Source: Gemmatimonadota bacterium
GTDB lineage: Bacteria > Latescibacterota > UBA2968 > UBA8231
Assembly (NCBI GenBank): GCA_026706165.1
Contig: JAPOZF010000278.1
Location: 1 to 6,132, forward strand
Direction: 5' to 3'
DNA length: 6,132 bases
The notes beneath the pieces are model-generated. The model ran no database searches. It was not told where the DNA came from and saw only the letters and a program-made list of their open reading frames with translations. Of the stretch, positions 1 to 6,132 are shown piece by piece; position 1 is the first letter of the stretch, and each line of letters opens with the position of its first letter. The translations under genes were made by a program, and so were the position numbers.

Positions 1-721
1 CGGCGGCTCTGTTCGCATTGGCCGCGGTGAGCTGGTCCCTGCCGACCAGCAGCGCCCCCGCCAGCAGCAGGAAGAGGGACAGGTAGACCCCGAAGTAGTT
101 GGAGGTGAGGTATGCCGCCGCCGCCCACAGACCCAGCACCGCAGCCCGGAGGTAGCCCGGCGACTGCAGAAACCGGACCAGGGCGGCCACGGCGAAGAGG
201 ACGGGGAACAGCACCGTCATCTGGATCACCCCGAGCTCGTTCGACACCCACGGCAGGCCGACCGCGAGCAGGCCGGACAGCAGCGCCGGGGCGCGTCCGG
301 CTCCGAGGGCCGCGGCCAGGTGAGCGGCGGCGGCCCCGTTGAGCGCGAGGATGGCGAGCAGGCAGAGGTTGTAGGAGAGGAAGGGGTTCGAGGTCGCCAG
401 GCGCAGGATCGCGAACAGGAGGCCGGTGGCCGGCATCGGATCCGACAGGCCGAAGGCAGCTTCCTGCGGGTGGAAGATCGGCGCGTCCCAGTAGCCTGAG
501 AACAGGTGGGCGGCGCGGTCGGCGTTCCAGCTCAGGGTCCAGAGGTTGAACAGCGGCAGCGTCGCCGAAGACTCGCTGCCCAGCGGCAGACGCGATCCCA
601 CCTCCAGCAGGAGCGGCCAGGTGAACAGAACGGCGAGCCCCAGGTAGAGCACGGGCGCCGCGATTCCCCGCGCGGTCCTGCCCGCGGCCGTCCTGATCTC
701 TCCTGAGAGGCCGGGCGGCAC
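1..721 (-). CDS. Polytopic membrane protein, putative GT-C-type glycosyltransferase (partial, C-terminus missing)
   Basis: The first 240 residues are present; the frame runs off the left edge. The start is the GTG at 721-719, only 3 nt past the TAA of the epimerase gene, with a G-run at the end of that gene as a weak ribosome site. The next in-frame GTG (652-650) would cut just before the first membrane segment. A basic cytoplasmic N-terminus (residues 1-19) leads into a hydrophobic segment (about 20-39). A polar loop follows with conserved-looking FNLWTLSWNADR (58-69) and GYWDAPIFHP (76-85), then several hydrophobic stretches (about 97-107, 115-139, 146-158, 165-183, 193-206, 209-227). One helix, then a large outer loop rich in acidic and aromatic residues, then many helices is the layout of GT-C transferases and YfhO-like proteins. 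I cannot assign a named family. As last visible gene of a glycan operon it may transfer a lipid-linked sugar outside the cytoplasmic membrane. The reading frame is secure; the function is inferred. Confidence 0.75.
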   Translation of the reverse strand, partial: MPPGLSGEIRTAAGRTARGIAAPVLYLGLAVLFTWPLLLEVGSRLPLGSESSATLPLFNLWTLSWNADRAAHLFSGYWDAPIFHPQEAAFGLSDPMPATGLLFAILRLATSNPFLSYNLCLLAILALNGAAAAHLAAALGAGRAPALLSGLLAVGLPWVSNELGVIQMTVLFPVLFAVAALVRFLQSPGYLRAAVLGLWAAAAYLTSNYFGVYLSLFLLLAGALLVGRDQLTAANANRAA

Positions 722-724
722 CGG

Positions 725-1666
725 TTACCCCCGCGGCTGCGACCGGTACCAGTCGATGGTCCTGCGCAGGCCCTCCTCGAGACCGACGGAGGCGCTGAAG
801 CCGAAAGCCCGGGCCGCTCTCGAGGTGTCGACCCTGCGCCGCAGCTGGCCGTTGGGGCGGCTGGTGTCCCAGACGACCTCGCCGCGGTACCCGATCATCC
901 CGCACAGCAGGCGGGCAAGCGCGGCGATGGAGATCTCCCTGCCGCTGCCGAGGTTCACCGGCTCGGCCCCGTCGAACTTCTCCGCCGCGAGCAGGATTCC
1001 CTCGGCGGCGTCCTCGACGAACAGGAACTCACGGGTCGGGGTGCCGTCGCCCCAGAAGACGACCCGGTCCTCCGCGGCTTCCTCCGCCTCGGTGATCTTC
1101 CGAATCATCGCCGGGATCACGTGCGAGGAGGCGAGGTCGAAGTTGTCCCCGGGGCCGTACAGGTTGGTCGGCAGCAGGTAGACGGCGTTGGTGCCGTACT
1201 CCTGGCGGTAGGCCCGGGCCTGCACGAGGAGCATCTTCTTCGCCAGGCCGTACGGGGCGTTGGTCTCCTCGGGGTAGCCGTTCCAGAGATCCTCTTCGGC
1301 AAACGGCACCGGCGTGTTCGCAGGGTAGGCGCAGATCGTGCCGACGGCGACGAACTTCGCGATCCCGAAGCGCCGCGCCTGCTCCATCAGCTGCACCCCC
1401 ATCATCAGGTTGTCGTAGAAGAAGGAGCCGGGGCTCGCCTGGTTGGCCCCTATGCCCCCCACGGTCGCCGCCAGGTGAATGACCATGTCGGCGCGCGACT
1501 CCTCGCAGAGGCGCACGACATCCTCCTCGCGCCGCAGGTCGTACTGCCGGGAGCGCGGCACGACGACCTCGCCGCAGTCCCGCCCGGCGAGCCCGGCGAC
1601 GACGCGCGACCCGAGGAAACCGGCGCCGCCGGTAACGATCACCCGCTGCGATTGCCAGAAACTCAC
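725..1666 (-). CDS. fcl: GDP-L-fucose synthase-type NAD(P)-dependent epimerase/reductase
   Basis: This 313-residue short-chain dehydrogenase/reductase has the usual length for GDP-L-fucose synthase, which converts GDP-4-keto-6-deoxy-mannose to GDP-L-fucose (3,5-epimerisation, then NADPH reduction) in the cytoplasm. The Rossmann nucleotide motif GGAGFLG is at 13-19. The Y-x-x-x-K pair is Y139/K143. C112 and H182 (in SSHVIP) match the acid/base Cys109 and His179 of E. coli Fcl at a constant +3 offset. Only E. coli Ser107 differs: it is Thr110 here. NLYGPGDNF (168-176) and a later [15 protein letters not shown] stretch are also family-typical. The start is the GTG at 1666-1664, preceded by GGGAGG, and it gives the normal N-terminus just before the Rossmann motif. 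The gene lies 20 nt after the GT39-type gene and 3 nt before the next membrane protein. No GDP-mannose 4,6-dehydratase is in the window, so the exact sugar (fucose, colitose or another deoxyhexose) is inferred. Confidence 0.88.
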   Translation of the reverse strand: MSFWQSQRVIVTGGAGFLGSRVVAGLAGRDCGEVVVPRSRQYDLRREEDVVRLCEESRADMVIHLAATVGGIGANQASPGSFFYDNLMMGVQLMEQARRFGIAKFVAVGTICAYPANTPVPFAEEDLWNGYPEETNAPYGLAKKMLLVQARAYRQEYGTNAVYLLPTNLYGPGDNFDLASSHVIPAMIRKITEAEEAAEDRVVFWGDGTPTREFLFVEDAAEGILLAAEKFDGAEPVNLGSGREISIAALARLLCGMIGYRGEVVWDTSRPNGQLRRRVDTSRAARAFGFSASVGLEEGLRRTIDWYRSQPRG

Positions 1667-1670
1667 GCTG

Positions 1671-1676
1671 CCTCCC
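1671..1676 (-). promoter_or_regulatory. Shine-Dalgarno site of the fcl-type gene
   Basis: The minus strand reads GGGAGG, 4 nt before the GTG at 1666. It decides the start, because the open frame continues upstream through the neighbouring gene without a stop. It lies in the only sizeable gap (20 nt) inside the operon, which suggests that this gene has its own translation initiation while other junctions rely on coupling. Confidence 0.7.
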
Positions 1677-1686
1677 AGTGTCCCGC

Positions 1687-3306
1687 CTATCTGCCGGGTA
1701 CGCGGTATATCGTCAAACCGGGTCCCGGCCGGACAACGGCGCCGAACCCGGCCACCGGGATGTAGAAGGCATCGGCGGCGTCGAACACCGCCTCCTGCGA
1801 CCTGCCCTCGACGAACGGGCTGAACCTCCTGACCACGGTGCCTTCCCTTTCGAGCAGATCGCCGACCGCCGGCGGCGGCTGCGGCGAATAGGCGGAGATG
1901 GGGTGGCTGTCGACGACGAACCAGGCCGGGGCCAAACGCCGCGGATTCCGCGCCCTCGCGTCCCGGTAGCGGGTGAAACTGACGTACGCCCCCGGCCCCG
2001 GCAATTGGGGCCGGGCGTACTTCAGGCGGCCGCGGGCGACGAGAACGTCCCCTTCCGGGACGTTGGCCTCGATCCACTCGCGGGCGAGCTGCCGGGTGTC
2101 GACCCGGCCGGCGATGCGGTTGAAGCAGACGGTGCGCCAGGCCGGCTCCGCCGCGGCCAGCAGGACGACCGCGGCGGCCGCTGCGAGGCTCCAGCGCGTG
2201 CCGAAAACCCCCCGGCAGGCTGCGAGCGCCGCATTGGCGGCCAGCAGGCAGAGCACCGGCATCGGCAGCGCCATGTAGCGGAAGAACAGCACCACGGTGA
2301 GGCAGTACGCCGCCAGCACCGTCCCGGTAAACGCCAGCAGCAGCAGCGCCGCGTCCCCACCGGGCCTGCGGCCTGCCGCCAGGTAGAGGGCGTACCCGGC
2401 GCCGGCGGCCGCCAGGGCCGCGAGGAGATACCCGGCGCCGTAGCGAAGCCCGAAGCCGAAGATCCAGGGCAGGCCGGCGCTCAGCTCCCCGACAGGCAGG
2501 CCTTCCCCGCGCAGCAGCTCCCCGGTGATGAAGGTCGATACGTCCTCCCGGAACCGGCCGCTGTTGAGGAGCACGTAAGGGGAGGTGCAGGCGAAGGCGG
2601 CGAAGGCGGCGGCCAACCCCGCCAGGGGCCGGTCGAGCAGCAGGGAACGGGACCGCTCCACGGGCCGCTCGCCGAGGGCGAGCAGGTGGGCGGCCAGGCA
2701 TGGCACTGCCAGCACCGCGGCGGTGTACTTCGTCGACACCGCGAGTCCGGCGAGCCCGCCGGCGAGCAGGTAGTCGCGCAGGCGGGCGCGGCGCGCCAGG
2801 GTCAGCAGCCGCCACAGGACCAGGGTGGCCAGCAGCGCCGCGGGCACGTCGGTGGTGGCGAAGTGGGACTCCCTGGCGTGCGAGAAGTTGAGGGCGAGCA
2901 GCATGGCCCCGAGAAGACCGGCGCCGCGGCCGAAGGCATCCCGTCCCAGCAGGTAGGCGGCGAAAACGCCGGCGACCCCGAGGGCGGCGGTGGTGAGCCG
3001 GCCGGTCAGGTAGACGGGGACGGCCTCGCGGGCGGCGGCGAAAGCGGCGAAGGTCATCCCGCCGAAGAGGCCGAACAGCTCTCCCAAAGTCTGGACGGCG
3101 CCGAGGACCAGCGCCGTCGCGTATATGTAGAGGGAGGGATAGACGTAGAACCCGGGGTCGAGCTGCCCCTGCAGGACGCGGAACGCCTTGAGCGCGATGT
3201 ACCCCTCGTCCGGCCGGTAGCGGCCGGGAAAGCCGAAGTCGATCGACCACAGCCGCAGGGCCGCGGCGGCAACGAGCACCGCGGCGAGGATACAGCGCTC
3301 GCGCAT
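1687..3306 (-). CDS. GT39-like (PMT/ArnT-type) polytopic membrane glycosyltransferase
   Basis: This 539-residue integral membrane protein has the layout of GT-C family 39 enzymes, which transfer a sugar from a polyprenyl-phosphate donor to an acceptor on the outer face of the cytoplasmic membrane. The N-terminus has a first membrane helix (about 5-22), followed by RPDEGY with an acidic pair D33-E34, the position of the family's catalytic/metal Asp-Glu. Then come YPSLYIY (56-62), [14 protein letters not shown] (142-155) and STKY (190-193), all typical of the family. About ten hydrophobic segments reach to about residue 390. The remaining 145 or so residues are soluble and probably extracytoplasmic, opening with a [14 protein letters not shown] motif common in this family. 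The ATG at 3306 shares one base with the stop of the upstream methyltransferase (TGATG), so translation is probably coupled. The longer open frame upstream of this ATG is the shadow of that gene. Acceptor and donor sugars cannot be read from sequence. Confidence 0.85.
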   Translation of the reverse strand: MRERCILAAVLVAAAALRLWSIDFGFPGRYRPDEGYIALKAFRVLQGQLDPGFYVYPSLYIYATALVLGAVQTLGELFGLFGGMTFAAFAAAREAVPVYLTGRLTTAALGVAGVFAAYLLGRDAFGRGAGLLGAMLLALNFSHARESHFATTDVPAALLATLVLWRLLTLARRARLRDYLLAGGLAGLAVSTKYTAAVLAVPCLAAHLLALGERPVERSRSLLLDRPLAGLAAAFAAFACTSPYVLLNSGRFREDVSTFITGELLRGEGLPVGELSAGLPWIFGFGLRYGAGYLLAALAAAGAGYALYLAAGRRPGGDAALLLLAFTGTVLAAYCLTVVLFFRYMALPMPVLCLLAANAALAACRGVFGTRWSLAAAAAVVLLAAAEPAWRTVCFNRIAGRVDTRQLAREWIEANVPEGDVLVARGRLKYARPQLPGPGAYVSFTRYRDARARNPRRLAPAWFVVDSHPISAYSPQPPPAVGDLLEREGTVVRRFSPFVEGRSQEAVFDAADAFYIPVAGFGAVVRPGPGLTIYRVPGR

Positions 3307-4088
3307 CAGCCGGCCCCGGCCCGGAGCAGGCGGATGCGGGCGAACATCGCGGTGGCCCCGGCGGCGAACCCGAGCGCGCGCTCGACGCCGCTCCAGAAAC
3401 CGAAGCTCCATCCCGGCATGAGCTGGCGCAGCGACAGCCCCCCTGACAGCAGGTAGCGGAACGGCATGTACGGCTCGACCCGGTCGAGCCGCCACTCGGG
3501 GAAGCCGCTCTCGAAATGGGCCCTGTCTCTCGCGAAGACGATCCAGGGGAGGGCGGAGTTGGCTCCCGTCATCGGGCCTGTTCCCGGAGCTTCCCACTCC
3601 CGGGCATGCACGTCGATCTCTTCGTGGTGGAACCTGCCGTAGATGAACCGCGACCAGGGGGTGCACCAGGGCTCGATCATGACCACCGCCCCCCCGGGCC
3701 TGACGCAGCGGGCCGCCTCGGCGAGGAAGCGGCGCGGTTCCGGCAGGTGGTGAAAGACGTTGGTCATGGCGATCCCCCGCAGTACCCCTCCGGCGAACGG
3801 CAGGCGCTGCCCGTCGAGCACGAGGTCGAGACTGTCTGAAAAAACCAGGTCGGAGCTGAAGCAGCCGCGGTCCGCGAGCAATCCGCCGGCGCCGGCACCC
3901 AACTCGATGACGGCGCCAGGCCCCTCCGGGATCGAGGCCCCCAGCCACTCACCCCACTCGGCGTATACCCGCCGCAGGAAGGGCCTGCCCTCGATCAGCT
4001 TCCGGTGCGCCCCGGCGCGGCCGGGAGCGTCGAGGTCGAGGCCGCGCACCGCGGGTTCCGCGAGCAGCCGGCGCAGGGCGGAGATCAC
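3306..4088 (-). CDS. Class I SAM-dependent methyltransferase
   Basis: A 260-residue protein with a Methyltransf_11-type Rossmann core, predicted to methylate a small molecule, sugar or lipid precursor in the cytoplasm using S-adenosylmethionine. Motif I is [10 protein letters not shown] (60-69). An acidic residue at the end of strand 2 is D85 (LVFSDSLD). [11 protein letters not shown] (108-118) is the usual motif IV/post-motif region, and [12 protein letters not shown] (129-140) is the motif VI-like strand. [17 protein letters not shown] (143-159) is a distinctive segment seen in a group of bacterial methyltransferases near glycan loci. The start is the GTG at 4088-4086, whose GTGA overlaps the TGA of the upstream fusion gene. 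The frame stays open further upstream, but that part is Arg/Pro-rich and antisense-like, so I reject it. The substrate is unknown; position between two glycosyltransferases suggests sugar O-methylation or modification of a lipid-linked intermediate. Confidence 0.82.
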   Translation of the reverse strand: MISALRRLLAEPAVRGLDLDAPGRAGAHRKLIEGRPFLRRVYAEWGEWLGASIPEGPGAVIELGAGAGGLLADRGCFSSDLVFSDSLDLVLDGQRLPFAGGVLRGIAMTNVFHHLPEPRRFLAEAARCVRPGGAVVMIEPWCTPWSRFIYGRFHHEEIDVHAREWEAPGTGPMTGANSALPWIVFARDRAHFESGFPEWRLDRVEPYMPFRYLLSGGLSLRQLMPGWSFGFWSGVERALGFAAGATAMFARIRLLRAGAG

Positions 4089-5539
4089 GCGAACTTGAGC
4101 TTGCGCATGGCGATGGCCGTCATCTTCAGCAGCAGCCAGCCGTGGCGGAAGCGCTGGATCTGGGTGCTTCCGTAGCGCCGTTCGCGGTAGCGCACCGGGA
4201 CCTCGACGATGCGCAGCTGCAGCCTGGCGGCGCCGAAGAGGAGGTCGAAGTCCCCGAAGGGATCGAGGTCGCCGAAGTAGGCGCGCCCCGCGGCGATGCG
4301 GGCGTAGTCCCTGGCGAAAAGGACCTTGGTGCCGCACAGGGTATCGCGGATGCGCTGCTCCAGCAGGTAGGTGAAGGCGACGCTGAAGAGCTTGTTGGCC
4401 AGCAGGTTGAGCAGCCGCATCGCCTGGCGCTCCATCGGATAGACGAGACGGGTGCCGTTGATCAGCTCCCCCCGGCCCTCGACCAGGGCGTCGTAAAACC
4501 TCGGCAGGTCCTCGGGCGAAACGGTGAGGTCGCCGTCGAGGATCATCAGCACCTCCCCGCCGGCGCGGGCGAAGCCGCGGCGGACCGCGTCCCCCTTGCC
4601 GCTGCCGTTCTCCTGGCGGACGAGCTTGATGTCGCGCTGCGGGTACGCGGCAATGACGCGCTCGATCTCCTCGGCGGTGCCGTCACGGGAGCCACCCTCG
4701 ACGAAGATCAGCTCGGTGCGGGAGCCGATGTCGGGGGTGCGCAGGACCGCCTGCTCGACGTTCCCCTTCTCGTTGCGGCAGGGAATGACGACGGAGCAGG
4801 CCGGCGGCTCGGGGCGCGCCTCCGGGGCCGCGGGGCGGGCGACGACGAACTGCGACAGGCAGAGCCTGCGGATGCCGGGAAGCCTGGCGAGGAAGCGGTT
4901 GACGAAGGGGGACAGCAGCGGCACCCGCCGCGGCGCCAGGAAACGGTAACCGGAGTTGACGGTCTCGAAACCGGTGAGGTAGAGCAGGTTCCCGATGTCC
5001 CCGGCCGAGAGCCAGTTCTGCAGGGGCACCTTCATCTTCAACCGCAGGGCCTCCCCGAGCTTGAGCAGCGGCTCCCACAGGTAGTTGAAGCTGGTGACGA
5101 TGACGCGGGTATGGGGGGCCGAAACCTTGTGCAGCTGCGCGAAGGCGCCCTGGACGTCGAACAGGTGGCCGACGACGTCGGAGAGGATTACGTAGTCGAA
5201 GGTCTCGTCGACCTCGAGGTTCTCGGCGTCGCCGGAGCGGAACTCGAGGCCGGGGTGCCGTGCCGCCGCCAGCTCGACCATCTTCGGGCTGATATCGATG
5301 CCGAGCCCGCGGCCGGGAGAGACCGCGGCGAGGAGGTCGCCGGTGCCGCAGCCGATCTCGAGCACCCTCGACCCGGGCGGGATCGCGAAGCGGCAGAGGT
5401 CGGCGACCTGCCGGTAGTAGTAGCGGTTGCGGCGCAGCCAGCGCTCGCGCTCAGGGGCCAGGGCGTCGAAGAGCGGGGCCATGCTCTCCGGGCGCAGCGC
5501 CGGGCCGCGGCGGCTCGTCCAGGGCAGCCAGCTCGTCAC
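4085..5539 (-). CDS. Fused SAM-methyltransferase / family 2 glycosyltransferase
   Basis: This 484-residue soluble protein has two catalytic domains. Residues about 20-234 are a class I methyltransferase: motif I VLEIGCGTGD (59-68), GIDIS (80-84) with D82 for the SAM ribose, FRSGDAENL (100-108) and FDYVILSDVVGHL (114-126). A Pro/Ala-rich linker (235-247) leads to a GT-A family 2 domain (248-484) resembling dolichol/undecaprenyl-phosphate sugar transferases: IPCRNE (252-257), VEGGSRDGT (280-288), GKGDAV (314-319), metal-binding DGD (335-337), and a C-terminal PVRYRERRYGST stretch. Long trailing membrane helices are absent, so it probably acts peripherally at the cytoplasmic membrane. It is the first gene of the operon and overlaps the next by GTGA. 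The GTG at 5539 has GGAG 10 nt upstream and G/C-rich third codon positions; an ATG at 5482 (residue 20), close to GGAG, is an equally plausible start. Both domains look intact. Substrates are unknown. Confidence 0.87.
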   Translation of the reverse strand: MTSWLPWTSRRGPALRPESMAPLFDALAPERERWLRRNRYYYRQVADLCRFAIPPGSRVLEIGCGTGDLLAAVSPGRGLGIDISPKMVELAAARHPGLEFRSGDAENLEVDETFDYVILSDVVGHLFDVQGAFAQLHKVSAPHTRVIVTSFNYLWEPLLKLGEALRLKMKVPLQNWLSAGDIGNLLYLTGFETVNSGYRFLAPRRVPLLSPFVNRFLARLPGIRRLCLSQFVVARPAAPEARPEPPACSVVIPCRNEKGNVEQAVLRTPDIGSRTELIFVEGGSRDGTAEEIERVIAAYPQRDIKLVRQENGSGKGDAVRRGFARAGGEVLMILDGDLTVSPEDLPRFYDALVEGRGELINGTRLVYPMERQAMRLLNLLANKLFSVAFTYLLEQRIRDTLCGTKVLFARDYARIAAGRAYFGDLDPFGDFDLLFGAARLQLRIVEVPVRYRERRYGSTQIQRFRHGWLLLKMTAIAMRKLKFA

Positions 5540-5690
5540 CGGGCGGCGTCTCCGGTCCCGGCGCGGGGGCGGCGTTCTTCCATGACGGGGAACATAACCA
5601 TTCCGGAGCCCGCCCGGGAACAGAAACCCGCCTATTCTTCCCCTGCCGCCGGCTGGTTGCCGCCCCGGGGGCTTGCCGCCCTTGTCTGCA

Positions 5691-5727
5691 AACCGGTCGT
5701 CTCCGGTTCGACAGGGCGTCGCCTGTC
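5691..5727. repeat. Two adjacent perfect stem-loops (6-bp arms, 6-nt loops)
   Basis: AACCGG-TCGTCT-CCGGTT occupies 5691-5708 and GACAGG-GCGTCG-CCTGTC occupies 5710-5727, with a single base (C5709) between them. Both have perfect 6-bp arms and 6-nt loops, and both loops contain CGTC (GACG on the minus strand). They lie about 150-190 nt upstream of the first operon gene, so they could fold in its leader RNA, act as paired DNA operator sites, or belong to a REP-like extragenic repeat. No U-run follows on either strand, so a Rho-independent terminator is unlikely. Confidence 0.6.
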
Positions 5728-5838
5728 TTCGGCAGCATTGCCCGCCCTCGCCTGCAGAGCAACCTTATCCGGGCTGTCTGGATGACTTTCCACCGATGAT
5801 TTCGAGTCCTTTGCGTTTTCCCCAAACCGCATTCGAGT

Positions 5839-5844
5839 GGGGAG
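5839..5844 (+). promoter_or_regulatory. Shine-Dalgarno site for the rightward lipoprotein gene
   Basis: GGGGAG lies 8 nt before the GTG at 5853 and is the only good ribosome site near this gene. It favours the GTG at 5853 over the in-frame ATG at 5883, which has only a weak GAG six bases upstream, and over the in-frame ATG at 5796, which has none. Confidence 0.5.
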
Positions 5845-5852
5845 AATTCGAG

Positions 5853-6132
5853 GTGACGGAAACCCGAGTTGACGAGACAACCATGACGCGGACACGACGA
5901 TCTCCCCTCTGGATGCCGCTTCTCTGCTGCCTCGCCGCGGCCCCGGGGTGCTCGCCGGACCCGGACGGGGATACAGCGGCGGACGGCACCCGCGCCATGG
6001 CCGAGCGCCTCGAAGCGATCGCCGCCGGCGTCGACCCGGAGGCCAACCCCTACGCCAACGGGGTCCGGGTCGAGCACTTCCGCCGGCGGCTGGACAGCCT
6101 GCGGACCTCCGCGGCCGCAGAGGAGCCGCCCC
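5853..6132 (+). CDS. Predicted lipoprotein, possibly a TPR/ASPIC-UnbV (CRTAC1-like) secreted protein (partial, N-terminus only)
   Basis: The frame is open from the GTG at 5853 to the right edge (93 codons). A GGGGAG ribosome site supports this start; the ATG at 5883, ten codons in, would give a more canonical signal peptide. From that ATG the protein begins with basic TRTRR, a hydrophobic stretch (LWMPLLCCLAAA) and APGC, a slightly atypical lipobox whose Cys is residue 23 (33 from the GTG). This predicts export and N-terminal lipidation. After an Asp-rich tether (SPDPDGD) come a charged helix MAERLEAIAAGVDPE and the motif NPYANGVRVEHFRRRLDSL. From memory this resembles the segment that precedes TPR repeats in secreted ASPIC/UnbV and FG-GAP (CRTAC1-type) proteins. 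That assignment is inference from a short stretch; the diagnostic domains would lie beyond the window. The gene is divergent from the glycan operon, so a functional link is uncertain. Confidence 0.62.
   Translation, partial: MTETRVDETTMTRTRRSPLWMPLLCCLAAAPGCSPDPDGDTAADGTRAMAERLEAIAAGVDPEANPYANGVRVEHFRRRLDSLRTSAAAEEPP

Larger units (their letters stand above)
5540..5852. other. Divergent intergenic region between the operon and the lipoprotein gene
   Basis: These 313 nt separate the leftward operon from the rightward gene. The half nearest the operon (about 5632-5745) is very G+C-rich and full of short symmetries: TGCCGCC repeated at 5644, 5658 and 5674; GCCCC-G-GGGGC at 5662-5672; two perfect 6-bp stem-loops at 5691-5727; and GGCA-GCAT-TGCC at 5731-5742. 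The other half (about 5761-5852) is clearly less G+C-rich, as expected for promoters, and carries three TTCGAG copies. I find no convincing sigma-70 -35/-10 pair on either strand. The best minus-strand guess (TGGAAA, 17 nt, GATAAG, around 5765-5793) matches only four bases in each box. A 21-codon minus-strand ORF (5601-5536) sits directly before the first operon gene. No tRNA, riboswitch consensus or transposon end is recognisable. Confidence 0.55.

Noticed and set aside
1667..3250. N-terminal extension of the fcl-type frame up to 841 residues
   Set aside because: The added part is an Arg/Pro/Ala-rich out-of-frame translation of the GT39-like gene. The GTG at 1666 with GGGAGG gives the normal family N-terminus and length.
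1678..3456. Plus-strand open frame of 592 codons opposite the GT39-like and fcl-type genes
   Set aside because: It is antisense to well-supported genes and its product is low-complexity, rich in Gly, Glu, Gln, Arg and Pro, with no recognisable motif. In G+C-rich DNA such frames arise from codon bias on the opposite strand.
5710..5727. Rho-independent terminator
   Set aside because: The stem is only 6 bp and neither strand has a following U-run. It also sits upstream of both divergent genes, where a terminator for them would make no sense.
4142..5785. Plus-strand open frame of 547 codons opposite the fusion gene
   Set aside because: It is a shadow of the minus-strand methyltransferase/glycosyltransferase, with Asp/Glu/Gly/Val-rich low-complexity translation. 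The last part crosses the hairpin-rich intergenic block without any domain.
5765..5793. Possible sigma-70 promoter for the operon (TGGAAA, 17 nt, GATAAG on the minus strand)
   Set aside because: Only four of six bases match in each box, which is easily chance. It is noted in the intergenic entry but not called as a feature.
5810..5825. ACGCAAAG on the minus strand, reminiscent of the core of GEMM cyclic-dinucleotide riboswitches
   Set aside because: The flanking conserved elements and the paired stems of that riboswitch class are not present, so the match is a short coincidence.
5451..6077. Minus-strand open frames of 208, 87 and 93 codons across the intergenic region and the lipoprotein gene
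   Set aside because: They overlap the divergent lipoprotein gene or the hairpin block, have basic low-complexity translations, no plausible ribosome sites and no recognisable motif.

Overview
The window is a G+C-rich bacterial segment (about two thirds G+C or more by eye). It uses the standard code, has strong G/C bias at third codon positions, and often uses GTG starts. The lipoprotein-type signal at the right end, the surface-glycan gene set and the high G+C suggest a Gram-negative, probably environmental bacterium (for example Desulfuromonadota, Acidobacteriota or a related uncultured lineage). The sequence does not fix the phylum.

Positions 1-5539 hold five genes, all on the minus strand and packed like one operon. 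In transcription order they are: a fused SAM-methyltransferase/family-2 glycosyltransferase (5539-4085); a stand-alone class I SAM methyltransferase (4088-3306, 4-nt GTGA overlap); a polytopic GT-C/GT39-type glycosyltransferase (3306-1687, 1-nt TGATG overlap); a GDP-L-fucose synthase-type epimerase/reductase (1666-725, 20-nt gap with its own Shine-Dalgarno); and a second polytopic membrane protein (721 to the left edge, 3-nt gap, C-terminus cut off by the window).

Positions 5540-5852 form the divergent intergenic region. It contains two adjacent perfect 6-6-6 stem-loops, further short G+C-rich palindromes and repeats, a possible 21-codon leader ORF overlapping the first operon gene by GTGA, and a less G+C-rich stretch with three TTCGAG repeats before the rightward gene.

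Positions 5853-6132 are the start of a plus-strand gene for a predicted lipoprotein, cut off by the right edge. Its mature N-terminus resembles the start of secreted TPR/ASPIC-UnbV (CRTAC1-like) proteins, but too little is visible for a firm call.

The operon reads as a module for making or modifying a glycan or glycolipid. The epimerase would supply a nucleotide-activated 6-deoxy sugar. The GT2 domain, which resembles polyprenyl-phosphate sugar transferases, would charge a lipid carrier or add a sugar at the membrane. One or both membrane proteins would transfer sugar from the carrier on the outer face of the cytoplasmic membrane, and the two methyltransferase units would modify a sugar or lipid. 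This pathway is inferred from families and order. No GDP-mannose 4,6-dehydratase, flippase or polymerase is visible here. I see no RNA genes, CRISPR arrays, insertion sequences or integrases.
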